A stretch of DNA of 64,000 nt from Actinopolymorpha cephalotaxi (GTDB lineage: Bacteria; Actinomycetota; Actinomycetes; Propionibacteriales; Actinopolymorphaceae), in assembly GCF_013408535.1 (NCBI RefSeq), contig NZ_JACBZA010000001.1, positions 5,850,850-5,914,849 of the forward strand, given 5' to 3'. Numbering within the stretch: the stretch's first letter is position 1; each line of letters starts with the position of its first letter. The notes beneath the pieces were generated by a model. The model was not told the origin of the DNA. It searched no databases and was given only the letters and a program-made list of their open reading frames with translations. Positions 1-8,494 of the stretch are shown here, one piece after another. Position numbers and translations under genes: made by a program.

Positions 1-181
1 CTCGCTCTGCGCTGGCGAAATGGGTCATGGGTGTGACCCGGGCGACGATGTCGCATGGCGTCAGCCGGACGACGAGCCGGTTCGAGTCGCTGAGGACGAC
101 CACGTCGTCGACCGTCAGGCCGAGCGATGTGGCCGTCGACATCGCTGCTTGCACCGCACGCCGAGCCCTTGCCGCGTCCAT
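1..181 (-). CDS. Phosphotransferase-family protein, N-terminal fragment (cut by window edge)
   Basis: The gene starts with ATG at 181 and runs off the left edge, so only about 60 residues are visible. A purine-rich Shine-Dalgarno (AAGGGAG) lies about 8 bases upstream. The visible residues contain the pattern VVVLSDSNRLVVRLTP followed by VARV. This matches the first beta hairpin of the aminoglycoside/choline kinase-like phosphotransferase fold, where the nucleotide lysine would normally lie; here an arginine (VARV) occupies it. The catalytic HxDxxxxN loop lies outside the window. It is followed after 39 bases by a P-loop kinase on the same strand only in the sense that the kinase is upstream, so the two are probably one operon. 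The substrate cannot be predicted. Confidence 0.6.
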   Translation of the reverse strand, partial: MDAARARRAVQAAMSTATSLGLTVDDVVVLSDSNRLVVRLTPCDIVARVTPMTHFASAER

Positions 182-220
182 CTGTGGTTGCTCCCTTCCC
201 TTTGAAGCAGGGCTGTGCCG

Positions 221-796
221 TCAGCGGTGGCCGGCGTCGAATCCGTCGAGGAACTCCCTGATCGCCCGCTTGGACCTGAGCACGTCTCCGGTCACGTGTT
301 GCCCGTGCCGGGCGATGATCGCCAGCTCGGCTTCGGGTTCGGTGCGCCGACCGCGCCAGATGGCCGGGATCAGGCGCCATTCGTCGCGCAACCGTTGCCA
401 GGCTGAGTACTCACACCCTTCCGGCAGCCGGCCCGGCATCCGGAACCCACGCAGGAACGCTCGTCCCGCGCACCGCCACCACGGCGTGGCGAGGACCACC
501 ACGGTGTCCGCGCGTTCGAGACGGAGATCGAGCGTCTCGGTGTAGTTGCCATCGGCGATCCACGCGTCGCCGGCAAGGACACGACGTTGCTTCTCGCGCC
601 ACTCTGCCTCCGACGGTTCGACCCAGCCGGGTTTCCAGAACTGGAGGTCGAGGTGAATGAGGGGCAGGCCGGACCTGGCCGCGAGGGCGTGGGAGAGCGT
701 GGATTTTCCGGACCCGGCCTGTCCGGTCACGACGATGCGGCGCCCCGGCGGCACAGGTTGAGCAAAATCGGATACGGCTGAGGAAGTAGACGACAC
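221..796 (-). CDS. Small P-loop NTPase, adenylate kinase/FlaR-like
   Basis: A 191-residue cytosolic protein. A Walker A motif GQAGSGKST is at residues 25-33, followed by LIHLDLQFWKPGW. That segment is typical of the topology-modulation/FlaR-like group of small nucleoside- or shikimate-kinase-type P-loop proteins, as is the WIADGNYTETLDLRL block that follows. The late DTVVVLATP strand fits the Walker B position. The start is GTG at 796, because GAAGGGG lies at good spacing upstream. The gene precedes the partial phosphotransferase by 39 bases, suggesting cotranscription. The family is recognised, but its true substrate is not known and none is claimed. Confidence 0.8.
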   Translation of the reverse strand: MSSTSSAVSDFAQPVPPGRRIVVTGQAGSGKSTLSHALAARSGLPLIHLDLQFWKPGWVEPSEAEWREKQRRVLAGDAWIADGNYTETLDLRLERADTVVVLATPWWRCAGRAFLRGFRMPGRLPEGCEYSAWQRLRDEWRLIPAIWRGRRTEPEAELAIIARHGQHVTGDVLRSKRAIREFLDGFDAGHR

Positions 797-965
797 AAGG
801 ACCCCTTCGGGTTACCGAGAACGAGGCCGCCACCCGGCGCACGACAGGCACGCGCCGGCGGTACAGGCGGATAGGACTCGCTGTGCCGCACATCCAGGGC
901 AGCACGCGATGACAGGCCACTCAGGACCTGGAACGTCAACGCGCGCTTGAACGACCGGGCATTCC

Positions 966-1697
966 TCAGCTCCTCGCGGGGTCACTCGCTGCCCGCAGCG
1001 TAGCGCCTCCTCCAGCCGGGCGATACCCGGCGGCGAGCCGGCGTACGTCCTCCTCGGCGGCGGCGTAGGAACTGTCCGTCAGGTCGGCGAACCGTGCCAG
1101 CGCAGGGATGTCGCGGGTCCGGGTGAACTCCGCGCACACGACGTGCAGGTCCTCCTCGGCCACGCCGAGATCGCCGAAGTACGTGCGCAGGTAGGGCTCC
1201 TGGAAGTCGTACGCCGCCCGCGGCGTGCCCGGCCCGTACCCGCCTCCCCGCGCCAGCACCGCCACCACCCGCGTCCCGCGCAGCAGGCTGTCGCCGGTGT
1301 CGGGGTCGACGTACATGCCGGGGAACGTGATCCGGTCGATCCAGGCCTTCAGCGCCGCGGGTACGGAGAAGTTGTGCATGGGTACGCCGAGCAGGATGGT
1401 GTCCGCGTCGAGCACCTCCTCGACCAGCGGCCGGGTCAGCGCCCACTCGCGTTCCTCCCCCTGGTCGGCGACGTAGGCGGACACGTCGGCGCGCGCGATG
1501 ACTCCGTGCGACTCCAACCGGGTGCCGAGCGCGACGTACGCCGGACCCACCAGCGGCACGGGGTCGGCCACCACGTCGCGGCGGACGTACCCCGCGGTGC
1601 CGTACAGGTCGTACCAGACCCGGGCGAACAACGCTGTCAACCTGCGGCTGACAGACTCTTCGGACGGGCTCGAATCCACGTGCAGCAAGGACGTCAT
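966..1697 (-). CDS. FMN-dependent NADH:quinone oxidoreductase/azoreductase, flavodoxin-like
   Basis: A 243-residue flavodoxin-fold protein. The N-terminal LLHVDSSPSEESVSRRL is the FMN-phosphate loop of the AzoR family. The segment near residues 105-125 (LGVPMHNFSVPAALKAWIDR, then ITFPG) is the second FMN-binding signature. Family members use NADH to reduce quinones or azo bonds in the cytosol through a two-electron ping-pong cycle. The start at 1697 is preceded by a clear GGGAG. Longer in-frame extensions upstream have no family similarity. It is divergent from the ECF sigma factor gene, with 93 bases between the start codons and candidate sigma-dependent promoters in both directions, so it is a likely target of that sigma factor. 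The tail after about residue 225 is Ala/Arg-rich and unconserved. Confidence 0.88.
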   Translation of the reverse strand: MTSLLHVDSSPSEESVSRRLTALFARVWYDLYGTAGYVRRDVVADPVPLVGPAYVALGTRLESHGVIARADVSAYVADQGEEREWALTRPLVEEVLDADTILLGVPMHNFSVPAALKAWIDRITFPGMYVDPDTGDSLLRGTRVVAVLARGGGYGPGTPRAAYDFQEPYLRTYFGDLGVAEEDLHVVCAEFTRTRDIPALARFADLTDSSYAAAEEDVRRLAAGYRPAGGGATLRAASDPARS

Positions 1698-1727
1698 GGG
1701 TCTGCTCCCTCTTCTCCTCGGACCGCC

Positions 1728-1754
1728 TGTCACCTCGGCCGGAGCCGTTTCGTC
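1728..1754 (+). promoter_or_regulatory. Candidate ECF41-type promoter of the sigma factor gene
   Basis: TGTCACC at 1728-1734 and CGTC at 1751-1754 are separated by 16 bases. This fits the ECF41 promoter signature as I recall it (TGTCACA, about 16 bases, CGTC). A transcript from it would begin near 1760 and place the AAGGGG Shine-Dalgarno in front of the 1791 ATG. That supports autoregulation and supports 1791, not 1761, as the start codon. Confidence 0.5.
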
Positions 1755-1762
1755 ACTGGTAT

Positions 1763-1789
1763 GACGGAAGGCGACGAGCGAAGGGGACA
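1763..1789 (-). promoter_or_regulatory. Candidate ECF41-type promoter of the azoreductase gene
   Basis: On the minus strand TGTCCCC (1789-1783) is followed after 16 bases by CGTC (1766-1763). It has the same architecture as the promoter facing the sigma gene but a poorer -35 match. Transcription would start near 1756 and run into the azoreductase gene. In a GC-rich sequence a match this short can arise by chance. Confidence 0.3.
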
Positions 1790-1790
1790 C

Positions 1791-2786
1791 ATGACCGACC
1801 GGGACGATCGGGGCGACCGGGACGCGCTGGCGGCCGAGTTCGAGACGCACCGCGCCCACCTGCGGGCGGTGGCGTACCGGATGCTTGGTTCGGCGGGTGA
1901 GGCCGAGGACGCCGTGCAGGAAGCCTGGTTGCGGCTCAACCGGGTCCACGCGGCCGACGACGGCAGGATCGACTCCATCGACAACCTGGGCGGCTGGCTG
2001 ACCACCGTGGTGGCGCGGATCTGCCTGGACCTGCTGCGCTCGCGCAGGTCCAGGCGGGAGCAGTACGTCGGTCTGGACCTTCCCGAGGCCGCCGATCCCG
2101 CCGGGGCCGGCACCGATCAGGACACCGCGGCCCGTGCCCGCACCGATCCGGAGGCGTCGGCGATGCTCGCGGAGTCGGTCGGGCAGGCGCTACTGGTCGT
2201 GCTGGCATCCCTGTCGCCGGCCGAGCGGGTGGTGTTCATCCTGCACGACACGTTCGGGGTGCCGTTCGCGGAGATCGCACCGGTCGTGGGCAGGACCCCG
2301 GCCGCGACGAAGAGGCTCGCCAGCCGGGCACGCGGCAAGGTCCGCGCCGATCCCGCCGATCCTGCCGATCCCGCTGATCCAGCCGGCATTGCCGCTCCCG
2401 CACCCACCGGCGCCGACCTTGCCCGGCATCGCCGGGTCGTCGAGGCCTTCCTGAACGCCGTACGGGTGGGCGACGTGGACACGCTGGTGCACGTCCTCGC
2501 CCCCGGCGTCGTACGCACGGCCGATCCGGCCGCCCTGCCGGCGGGCACCCCGACCCTGGTCAGCGGCGTCGAATCCGTCGTCGAGGAGACCCGCCACTTC
2601 GCCGACCGCGCCCGGGCCGCCGAACTCGTTCTCGTCGACGGCGCACCCGGCCTCGTCGTCGCCCGCGAAGGCCGGCTGTTGCTGGCTCTGACGTTCACGA
2701 TCGAGCAGGACACCATCACCGCGTACGACGTGATCGCCGACCCGGTCCGCCTGGCCGCGCTCACCCTTGCCGTACTCGACGACTGA
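1791..2786 (+). CDS. ECF sigma factor with C-terminal SnoaL-like domain (ECF41/SigJ type)
   Basis: A 331-residue RNA polymerase sigma factor. Region 2 (about residues 15-85) contains RAVAYRMLGSAGEAEDAVQEAWLR. Region 4 (about 130-185) has LSPAERVVFILHDTFGVPFAEIAPVVGRTPAATK, the -35-reading helix-turn-helix. A linker of repeated Ala-Asp-Pro units (about 187-198) leads to a NTF2/SnoaL-like domain (about 205-331). In ECF41 factors this fused domain acts as a built-in regulator in place of an anti-sigma factor. The YVGLDLPEAA segment between regions 2 and 4 is a worn version of the ECF41 WLPEP motif. The C-terminus YDVIADPVRLAAL matches the family's conserved tail. ATG 1791 is chosen because AAGGGG precedes it. 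The divergent azoreductase gene is the probable target. Confidence 0.9.
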   Translation: MTDRDDRGDRDALAAEFETHRAHLRAVAYRMLGSAGEAEDAVQEAWLRLNRVHAADDGRIDSIDNLGGWLTTVVARICLDLLRSRRSRREQYVGLDLPEAADPAGAGTDQDTAARARTDPEASAMLAESVGQALLVVLASLSPAERVVFILHDTFGVPFAEIAPVVGRTPAATKRLASRARGKVRADPADPADPADPAGIAAPAPTGADLARHRRVVEAFLNAVRVGDVDTLVHVLAPGVVRTADPAALPAGTPTLVSGVESVVEETRHFADRARAAELVLVDGAPGLVVAREGRLLLALTFTIEQDTITAYDVIADPVRLAALTLAVLDD

Positions 2787-2831
2787 TCAGAAGACCGATT
2801 CGTACGACTGAGCGAGCGGCTCGGGCACCGC

Positions 2832-4034
2832 TCAGACGCGCTCGATCACCGTGGCGACACCCATGCCACCGCCCACGCAGAGGGTGACCAGGCCGCGGCG
2901 CAGGTCCCGGCGTTCCAGCTCGTCCAGCAGGCTGCCGACCAGCATCGCCCCGGTGGCGCCGAGCGGGTGGCCGAGCGCGATCGCGCCGCCGTTGACGTTC
3001 ACGATCTCCGGCGACAGGTCCAGCTCGCGCATGAACCGCAGCACCACCGCGGCGAACGCCTCGTTCACCTCGTACAGATCGATGTCGGCCGGTGTCAACC
3101 CGGCCTTGTCGAGCGCGCGGCGGGCGGCCGGGCCCGGCCCGACCAGCATCAGCGTGGGGTCGGTGCCGACCGCGGCGGCGCTGACGATCCGGGCACGCGG
3201 GGTCAGGCCGAGGTCACGCCCGGCGCGTTCGCTGCCGATCAGGACCGCGGCGGCACCGTCCACGATCTGGGAGGAGTTGCCCGCGGTGTGCACGTGCCGG
3301 ATACGTTCGACGCTGGGGTAGCGGTCCATCGCCACCGCGTCGAAGCCGAGCGCGCCCATCTTCGCGAAGCTCGCCGGCAGCGCGGCCAGTCCGTCGACCG
3401 TCGTCTCCGGCCGGATCGCCTCGTCCTGGTCCAGCAGCACCTCGTCGTTGACGTCGACGACCGGAACCAGCGAACGTTCGAAGTACCTCTTGTCCCGTGC
3501 CAGGGTCGCCCGCTGCTGCGACGTCGCCGCGAACGTGTCCACGTCGGCGCGGTCCAGACCCTCCAGGGTCGCCAGCAGGTCGGCACTGATGCCCTGAGGT
3601 ACGAACCCGGTCTTCAGGTTGGTCTCCGGGTCGATGAACCACGCGCCGCCGTCGGAACCCATCGGCACCCGTGACATCGATTCCACACCGCCGGCGACCA
3701 CCAGGTCGTCGTACCCCGACGCGACCTTCTGCGCGGCCAGGTTGACCGCCTCGAGGCCGGATGCGCAGAACCGGTTGAGCTGGGTGCCGGGCACGCCGAC
3801 GTCCCAGCCGGCCACCAGCACCGCCGTCCTGGCGAGGTCCGCACCCTGTTCGCCGACCGGCGTGACGATCCCGAACACCACGTCGTCCACCCGCGCGGTG
3901 TCCAGATCGGCGCGGTTGGCGAGCGCGGTCAGCACGGTCGTGGCCAGGGTCACCGGCTTCACGCTGTGCAGGGAACCCCGCTTCCCCCTGCCCCGGGGCG
4001 TACGGACGGCATCGAAGACGAACGCGTCGGTCAT
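2832..4034 (-). CDS. Acetyl-CoA acyltransferase (thiolase)
   Basis: A 400-residue thiolase of normal length. The acyl-accepting cysteine is Cys90 in [11 protein letters not shown]. The catalytic histidine is His356 in [15 protein letters not shown], and the second cysteine is Cys386 in LCVGGGMG. The enzyme joins or cleaves acyl groups at CoA, either in the last step of fatty-acid beta-oxidation or in acetoacetyl-CoA synthesis. The sequence alone does not fix the direction or chain length, although the FadA-like N-terminus ([11 protein letters not shown]) favours degradation. It stands alone, convergent with the sigma factor gene and 45 bases from it. No dehydrogenase/hydratase partner is adjacent, so its pathway partners lie elsewhere. 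Confidence 0.93.
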   Translation of the reverse strand: MTDAFVFDAVRTPRGRGKRGSLHSVKPVTLATTVLTALANRADLDTARVDDVVFGIVTPVGEQGADLARTAVLVAGWDVGVPGTQLNRFCASGLEAVNLAAQKVASGYDDLVVAGGVESMSRVPMGSDGGAWFIDPETNLKTGFVPQGISADLLATLEGLDRADVDTFAATSQQRATLARDKRYFERSLVPVVDVNDEVLLDQDEAIRPETTVDGLAALPASFAKMGALGFDAVAMDRYPSVERIRHVHTAGNSSQIVDGAAAVLIGSERAGRDLGLTPRARIVSAAAVGTDPTLMLVGPGPAARRALDKAGLTPADIDLYEVNEAFAAVVLRFMRELDLSPEIVNVNGGAIALGHPLGATGAMLVGSLLDELERRDLRRGLVTLCVGGGMGVATVIERV

Positions 4035-4279
4035 GTCCCCAGCTTGCCCCCTCGCCGGTGGGCCGGGCGCCGCAACGACCGTTTCCCGGATGGGTTCGTC
4101 CTGATTTACGGCGTACGTATGGATAGGCCTGGACAGGCCTGGTTTCCGGGGACCAATCGCCTCTCATCCGACGATTGGGACGTTTCGGACCGTGTCCGCG
4201 GCCTCGCGCGAACGGGACGAGGGCTGCCGACGGGCGTGCCGGGTGGCGCGTCACGACGTGGGCGGGGCACCCTGTCGGG

Positions 4280-5059
4280 ATGGTCGCCGAGAGTTCAACT
4301 GGTCGCCACCGCGCCGCCGCCGCTGCTCGGGTCGAGGACCCCGACCCGGGGACGGCGCCGGCGCCTGGCCCCACGTACGTCCAGGACCTTCTCCGTCACC
4401 TCGGCCACTACGGCTGGCCCGGCGCGCCCAGGTATCTCCGCGACCGCGACGGCCGCGAGGTGCTCGGCCGGCTCGACGGGCACGTCGCGTGGGAGCCTGC
4501 CCAGCCGCCGCCGGTCTGGTCGGAGGACAGCCTGGTCAGGGTGGCGAAGCTGGTCCGGCAGTTCCACGACCTGACCGCGGGCACCCACCTGGCCGGTGAC
4601 CAGGAGGTCGCCTGCCACCACGACCTGGCGCCGCGCACCACGGTCTACCGCGAGGAGGAGGCCGGGCTGCGTCCGTACGCGTTCGTCGGCTGGGACCACG
4701 CCGGACCGGGCCGCCGGGTGCACGACGTCGCGCTGGTGTGCTGGCAGTTCCTCGACCTCGGTCCGCGGCGGGCCAGCGCCGCCGGTCCGGCGAGGCTGGT
4801 GGCTCTGATCGCCGACGCGTACGGACTGCTGCCGAGGGACCGGGCCGACCTGGTGGAGACGATTCTGTGGTGGCAGGACCGGTGCCTGCGCGGGCTGGCG
4901 GCCTCCGACGCCGCCGGAGCCGGTGACGAGGTGGCGGCCGCCGCGGTCGAGGACGTCCGCGCGTCGTACGCATGGATGGCCGAGCACGCGGACCAGTTCG
5001 CCGCGGCGATCGCCCCAGCCCGGGTGCTGAACGCCGGTACGCACGCCCGCCAGGCCTGA
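4280..5059 (+). CDS. Phosphotransferase-fold protein with degenerate catalytic site
   Basis: A protein of about 259 residues from ATG 4280; an upstream extension in frame is possible but looks unconserved. The catalytic loop reads CHHDLAPRTTVYREE, where active family members usually have HxDxxPxN: the metal-binding Asn is Thr here. The following metal Asp motif is normally IDWD but reads FVGWDHAGPGRR, so the first Asp is Gly. The fold is recognisable from these segments and from VHDVALVCWQF. Two of the three key metal/phosphate-handling positions are altered. It may be a pseudokinase or bind a ligand without phosphotransfer. It is convergent with the sucrase/ferredoxin-like gene (19-base gap). 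No clear Shine-Dalgarno is seen. Confidence 0.72.
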   Translation: MVAESSTGRHRAAAAARVEDPDPGTAPAPGPTYVQDLLRHLGHYGWPGAPRYLRDRDGREVLGRLDGHVAWEPAQPPPVWSEDSLVRVAKLVRQFHDLTAGTHLAGDQEVACHHDLAPRTTVYREEEAGLRPYAFVGWDHAGPGRRVHDVALVCWQFLDLGPRRASAAGPARLVALIADAYGLLPRDRADLVETILWWQDRCLRGLAASDAAGAGDEVAAAAVEDVRASYAWMAEHADQFAAAIAPARVLNAGTHARQA

Positions 5060-5078
5060 CCGGCGTAGGGCGTACGCC

Positions 5079-6140
5079 TCAGCCGGTACGTACGCCGGCG
5101 GGTTCGTCCTCGCCGACCTCGGTGACGACGTGGGCAGTGGGTGTCAACGGCGCCTTGGCGCAGCTGGTCTTTCGGTCCGGCGTCAGCGTCTTCTCCCGGC
5201 CGGCGACGGTCCAGGCCCGGTCACCGGCAACCACTCGTACCTGCCACCCCGATGCGCCGGCGCCCGTCGCGTGGGGCACCTCCGGATCCGGTCGTACGGC
5301 GTCCGGGTCGGCCTCGCCGGTCTGCTCGCGTACGGCGAGTTCGGCCACCTGGCCCGGCGCGGACCAGGTGGAGCGGCCGCGGCAGCGTTCGGTCACCATC
5401 CGGCCCGCCCTGGCCTCGGTGAGCACGTGCTCGGCGAAGTCGACGTCCAGCCGGCCGTACAGATAGCCGGTCGGCAACAGGACCGCCGTCGGCGCGAACC
5501 GGTGGCCGCCGGTGTGCGTGGTCTCCCAGACCGTGCCACCCGTCGGGCCGGTCACGTCGGCGGCGTGGCGCCGGGCGAGCTCACCGGCCAGCGGACGGCC
5601 GACGAGCGCGCAGCACAGGTCACGGCGGCCGTTGCTGCACACCAGCAGGACCGGCCCGGGCACCCGTTCGCCCCAGCCGAGCGGCTCCTCCCCCGCCGCC
5701 AGCGCCGCGAGGTCGAGGTCGAGCAGGGATCCGGGATCGTCGACGACCGCCGACCGCAGCCAGGTCGCGCCGGGCCGGGTGTGCGCCACGAACACCCGGC
5801 GCCCACCCGGCAACGTGTCCGGGGGATGCGCGTCGGCGTGCCGCCCGGGCCGGCGGATCAGCTGGATGCGTACGCCGGTGCCCTTCGCCCGGGCGGCGAG
5901 CTCACCGCCGAGTTCGACGTCGAGGTGGCTCTCCACCAGCGCGTCCGCGCCGTAGGGGCCGGGTTGCTCGATGCACAACCAGGTCGTCGCGGTCGCGGCC
6001 GAGCCCGCGATGGGTTCGTCGTACGTCGCGGACAGGACCGAGCAGGCGTCGGGTGATCGCCCGGCCTGACTCTGGCCGGCAACCGGCTCGTCGGGACTCG
6101 CGTTCACTTTCGCCCCGGCCTCCGCACCGTCACGTGTCAC
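5079..6140 (-). CDS. Sucrase/ferredoxin-like family protein
   Basis: A 353-residue protein of the Suc_Fer-like family, which has a thioredoxin-like ferredoxin fold. The hallmark core reads VCSNGRRDLCCALVGRPLA, then TGGHRFAPTAVLLPTGYLYGR. The Cys-x7-Cys-Cys cluster and the following His are where thioredoxin-like ferredoxins bind a 2Fe-2S centre. A second early cysteine (DACSVLSATYDEP) and the WLCIEQPGPYG segment are also family features. GTG 6140 is chosen because GGAGG lies six bases upstream; ATG 6158 is an alternative. The molecular role of the family is poorly known despite the historic name, and no sucrose cleavage should be assumed. Confidence 0.82.
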   Translation of the reverse strand: MTRDGAEAGAKVNASPDEPVAGQSQAGRSPDACSVLSATYDEPIAGSAATATTWLCIEQPGPYGADALVESHLDVELGGELAARAKGTGVRIQLIRRPGRHADAHPPDTLPGGRRVFVAHTRPGATWLRSAVVDDPGSLLDLDLAALAAGEEPLGWGERVPGPVLLVCSNGRRDLCCALVGRPLAGELARRHAADVTGPTGGTVWETTHTGGHRFAPTAVLLPTGYLYGRLDVDFAEHVLTEARAGRMVTERCRGRSTWSAPGQVAELAVREQTGEADPDAVRPDPEVPHATGAGASGWQVRVVAGDRAWTVAGREKTLTPDRKTSCAKAPLTPTAHVVTEVGEDEPAGVRTG

Positions 6141-6308
6141 CGGACTCCTCCGTCGCATCCGCGGACCATCTCCTGCCACCGGCAGGCACTCCTCGTCCAC
6201 TCTGTCAGCCCGGCGCGGCGGGTCGGGTCCGGGGCGCCACTATCGGCCAGCCGGGCCGACTGAGTCCCCTCGGGTCTCGTTCCGGGCGGGGTTCCGGGCA
6301 TTCGCCCC

Positions 6309-8324
6309 TCAGAACGGTGGCAGGTCGTCGTCGGCCGACCGTGCTCCGGCGGTGGCTGGCACGGGCTCGGCTGGTTCGAGCGGGTCGGTGAGGGAGGGCG
6401 CTCCGCTGTGGTACTTCCGGCCGAACGGGTCGGTCAGGGTGTGCTCGCCGGGGCCGGTCTGCTTCAGTTTCCAGTCCCTCTCGGTTTTCGCCTTGTGGTG
6501 GCGTGGGCACAGTGGGGCGATGTTGTCGACGGAGGTTTCGCCGCCGTCGGCGTACTCGGTGTTGTGGTCCAGGTGGCAGGTCGCGGCGGGTCTTCTGCAG
6601 GTGGTCCACACGCAGCGCTGGTCGCGGGCATGCACCAGCTCGGCCTGCAGCCCGCGCAGAAACCTCGCCGGGATCGGATGCAGGTGCAGTAACCGCCCGG
6701 TGACCGGATGGGTGACCCCGACACTGAAGCGGGCTTCGGGGTTGTCGAGATGGTTCGCCACGATCCGGCGAGCCACCTCGGTGATGATCGGTCCGACTCC
6801 GCCGAGTTCCCCGGGCCGGGTGGACAGTCCCATCAGCGTGGTCAACGGCATGTTCAGCTGCACCTTGGCGCGCGTCTTGATCGGACCCCAGCTCGGCTGC
6901 GAAGAGGTCCACGGCGGTGGCGGCGGTGTGGAATTGTCTGTCGGCGGATCAGGCCGACCCCGCGGATCAGGTGGATCAAGTGGATCGGGTGGATCGGGCT
7001 GTCCCGGCGGCTCGGCGGTGCGGGCGGCCTCGTGGGCGGCGGTGTCGTGGACTCGGACACCGTTCATCGCGGCCGCACCACACACGGTGCAGCTGGCCAC
7101 CGGTGCCGGAGAACAGTTCCCACACTCACACCAGCTGTCGTGCAGATCGTGGTCGGGGAACCGGTGCACGGCACAGCGCCCCAACTCGTCCTGGTCGGTG
7201 CCTCCCCGCGCCCGCTCGTTCCCGGTCCTCGGCTGCTCGGCGTCGTTCTCGCTGTGCGCCTGCGCGTTCTCGCTCTCCGGCGAGACGCCGTCCTCGGCCG
7301 AGGGGTCGTCTTCGACCTGCTCGCCTTCGACCTTCTCCTGCGGAGCGTCGCCTTCCGCGGGCCGCAGCCCAAAGTCGTCCGGTACAGACTCATCCTGCTC
7401 AGCCTCGTCCTGCACCGCCTCGTCCTGCGCGGCGTGGTCCTGCGCGGCCCGGTCCTGCGTGCTCTGGCCCTGGTCGGCGTGGTTCTCCTTGCCGACTGGG
7501 GCGGAGCAGTCGACGAGGTCGGCGGTGCCGCTGAGCAGGGAGAAGGCGACGTCCGCGCGTAGCTGGCTCAGCTTGCGCGGGTCGCCGGCGGACTTCACGG
7601 CACGTGCGATCGCGTCGATGTACCCGTACGCCTCCGCGGCCTGGTCAGCGGACAGGCCTCGGATCGCCAGGTCGGCAACACCGTCGACGGCCGGCCAGAT
7701 CGCCACGTTCCGCCCCGTACGTGCTTCCCGGTGCCGTTTGCCGGCAGCTTCGGGGTCGGCTTTGATGACCTCGGCTTCGACCTTGGCCCGCAACAGCCCG
7801 CCCCGCAGTTCGAGCACCTTGGGGAAGATGGCGTCCTCGATCGCATCCCACAGGTCGGGTTTCGCGTCGGTGATCCGGTCCACGATCGCCCGCACGTCGG
7901 GCAGCTCCAGCCCACCGGACGCCAGCGCCACACGCACACGGGGCAGGCGGGGCAGGGTGAGGGCCAGCGCGAGGTACCAGCTGGTGTGGTAGCCCGACCA
8001 TCGCAGCAGCGGTTCGAGGACGGCCTGGGTCATCGGGTCCATCTCGGGACTGCGCTGCGCCGGCTCGTCGGGCATACCGGGTTCGGCGTAGGCGAGTTCG
8101 TTCACCTCCGACAGGCACTCGGCCTCCGCCCAGCCGATCAACCGCCGCCACGCCCTGGCCCGCTCCTCCACCTCGAACCCGTTACACACCCCGCGATCCA
8201 CCGACGCGAGCAGCACCGCAAGCCGCGGACCACCCCGCACATCAGCGAACCCATCCGGCAGCACCCGGCGACGACCCGGGCCCTCACCCAGGTCGCCGCC
8301 GAAGCACTCACCGCCGTCGCTCAT
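6309..8324 (-). CDS. DUF222 and HNH endonuclease domain protein (13E12 repeat family)
   Basis: A 671-residue protein. The first 250 residues match the helical DUF222 domain found with HNH nucleases in actinobacteria. A long low-complexity middle follows, rich in Gln/Asp/Glu (repeated AQDEA-like units) and then Pro/Asp (repeated PDPPDP). The C-terminal HNH domain contains CVWTTCRRPAATCHLDHNTE and a later CPRHHKAK. The LDH histidine and the later histidine are the expected metal/catalytic residues, and the Cys pairs probably hold structural zinc. ATG 8324 has GAGGAGAGGG upstream. These genes occur in many copies in some actinobacterial genomes and are suspected selfish or repeated elements. Its promoter region directly abuts the ISL3 element, so its expression may be affected. 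DNA cutting is inferred, not shown. Confidence 0.88.
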   Translation of the reverse strand: MSDGGECFGGDLGEGPGRRRVLPDGFADVRGGPRLAVLLASVDRGVCNGFEVEERARAWRRLIGWAEAECLSEVNELAYAEPGMPDEPAQRSPEMDPMTQAVLEPLLRWSGYHTSWYLALALTLPRLPRVRVALASGGLELPDVRAIVDRITDAKPDLWDAIEDAIFPKVLELRGGLLRAKVEAEVIKADPEAAGKRHREARTGRNVAIWPAVDGVADLAIRGLSADQAAEAYGYIDAIARAVKSAGDPRKLSQLRADVAFSLLSGTADLVDCSAPVGKENHADQGQSTQDRAAQDHAAQDEAVQDEAEQDESVPDDFGLRPAEGDAPQEKVEGEQVEDDPSAEDGVSPESENAQAHSENDAEQPRTGNERARGGTDQDELGRCAVHRFPDHDLHDSWCECGNCSPAPVASCTVCGAAAMNGVRVHDTAAHEAARTAEPPGQPDPPDPLDPPDPRGRPDPPTDNSTPPPPPWTSSQPSWGPIKTRAKVQLNMPLTTLMGLSTRPGELGGVGPIITEVARRIVANHLDNPEARFSVGVTHPVTGRLLHLHPIPARFLRGLQAELVHARDQRCVWTTCRRPAATCHLDHNTEYADGGETSVDNIAPLCPRHHKAKTERDWKLKQTGPGEHTLTDPFGRKYHSGAPSLTDPLEPAEPVPATAGARSADDDLPPF

Positions 8325-8422
8325 GTGTCCCTCTCCTCGGCTTGGTGTGGGTTCGTAACCAGGGCCGGGAGGGGGTTGGTGTGGCTGGGTTGGGGTGTGT
8401 GGCGCGGGGCGGGGCATGAGAA

Positions 8423-8494
8423 GACGCGCACGTGGTTGCCCTTAGGTTCTGGGTGTCGAATCCTTAACCGTCTGGAGCAACGCACGTGCGCGTC
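8423..8494 (+). promoter_or_regulatory. Inverted repeat sequestering the transposase start codon
   Basis: GACGCGCACGTG at 8423-8434 is perfectly complementary to CACGTGCGCGTC at 8483-8494. Inside it, GTTGC (8435-8439) pairs with GCAAC (8477-8481) across a one-base bulge, giving about 17 pairs. The downstream arm contains the GTG start (8486-8488) and reaches the last G of the GGAG Shine-Dalgarno (8474-8477). Such a hairpin would form only in transcripts entering from upstream and would block translation of the transposase. Confidence 0.6.

Noticed and set aside
1761-1763. ATG 1761 as start of the ECF sigma factor
   Set aside because: It coincides with the predicted transcript start and has no Shine-Dalgarno; ATG 1791 has AAGGGG upstream.
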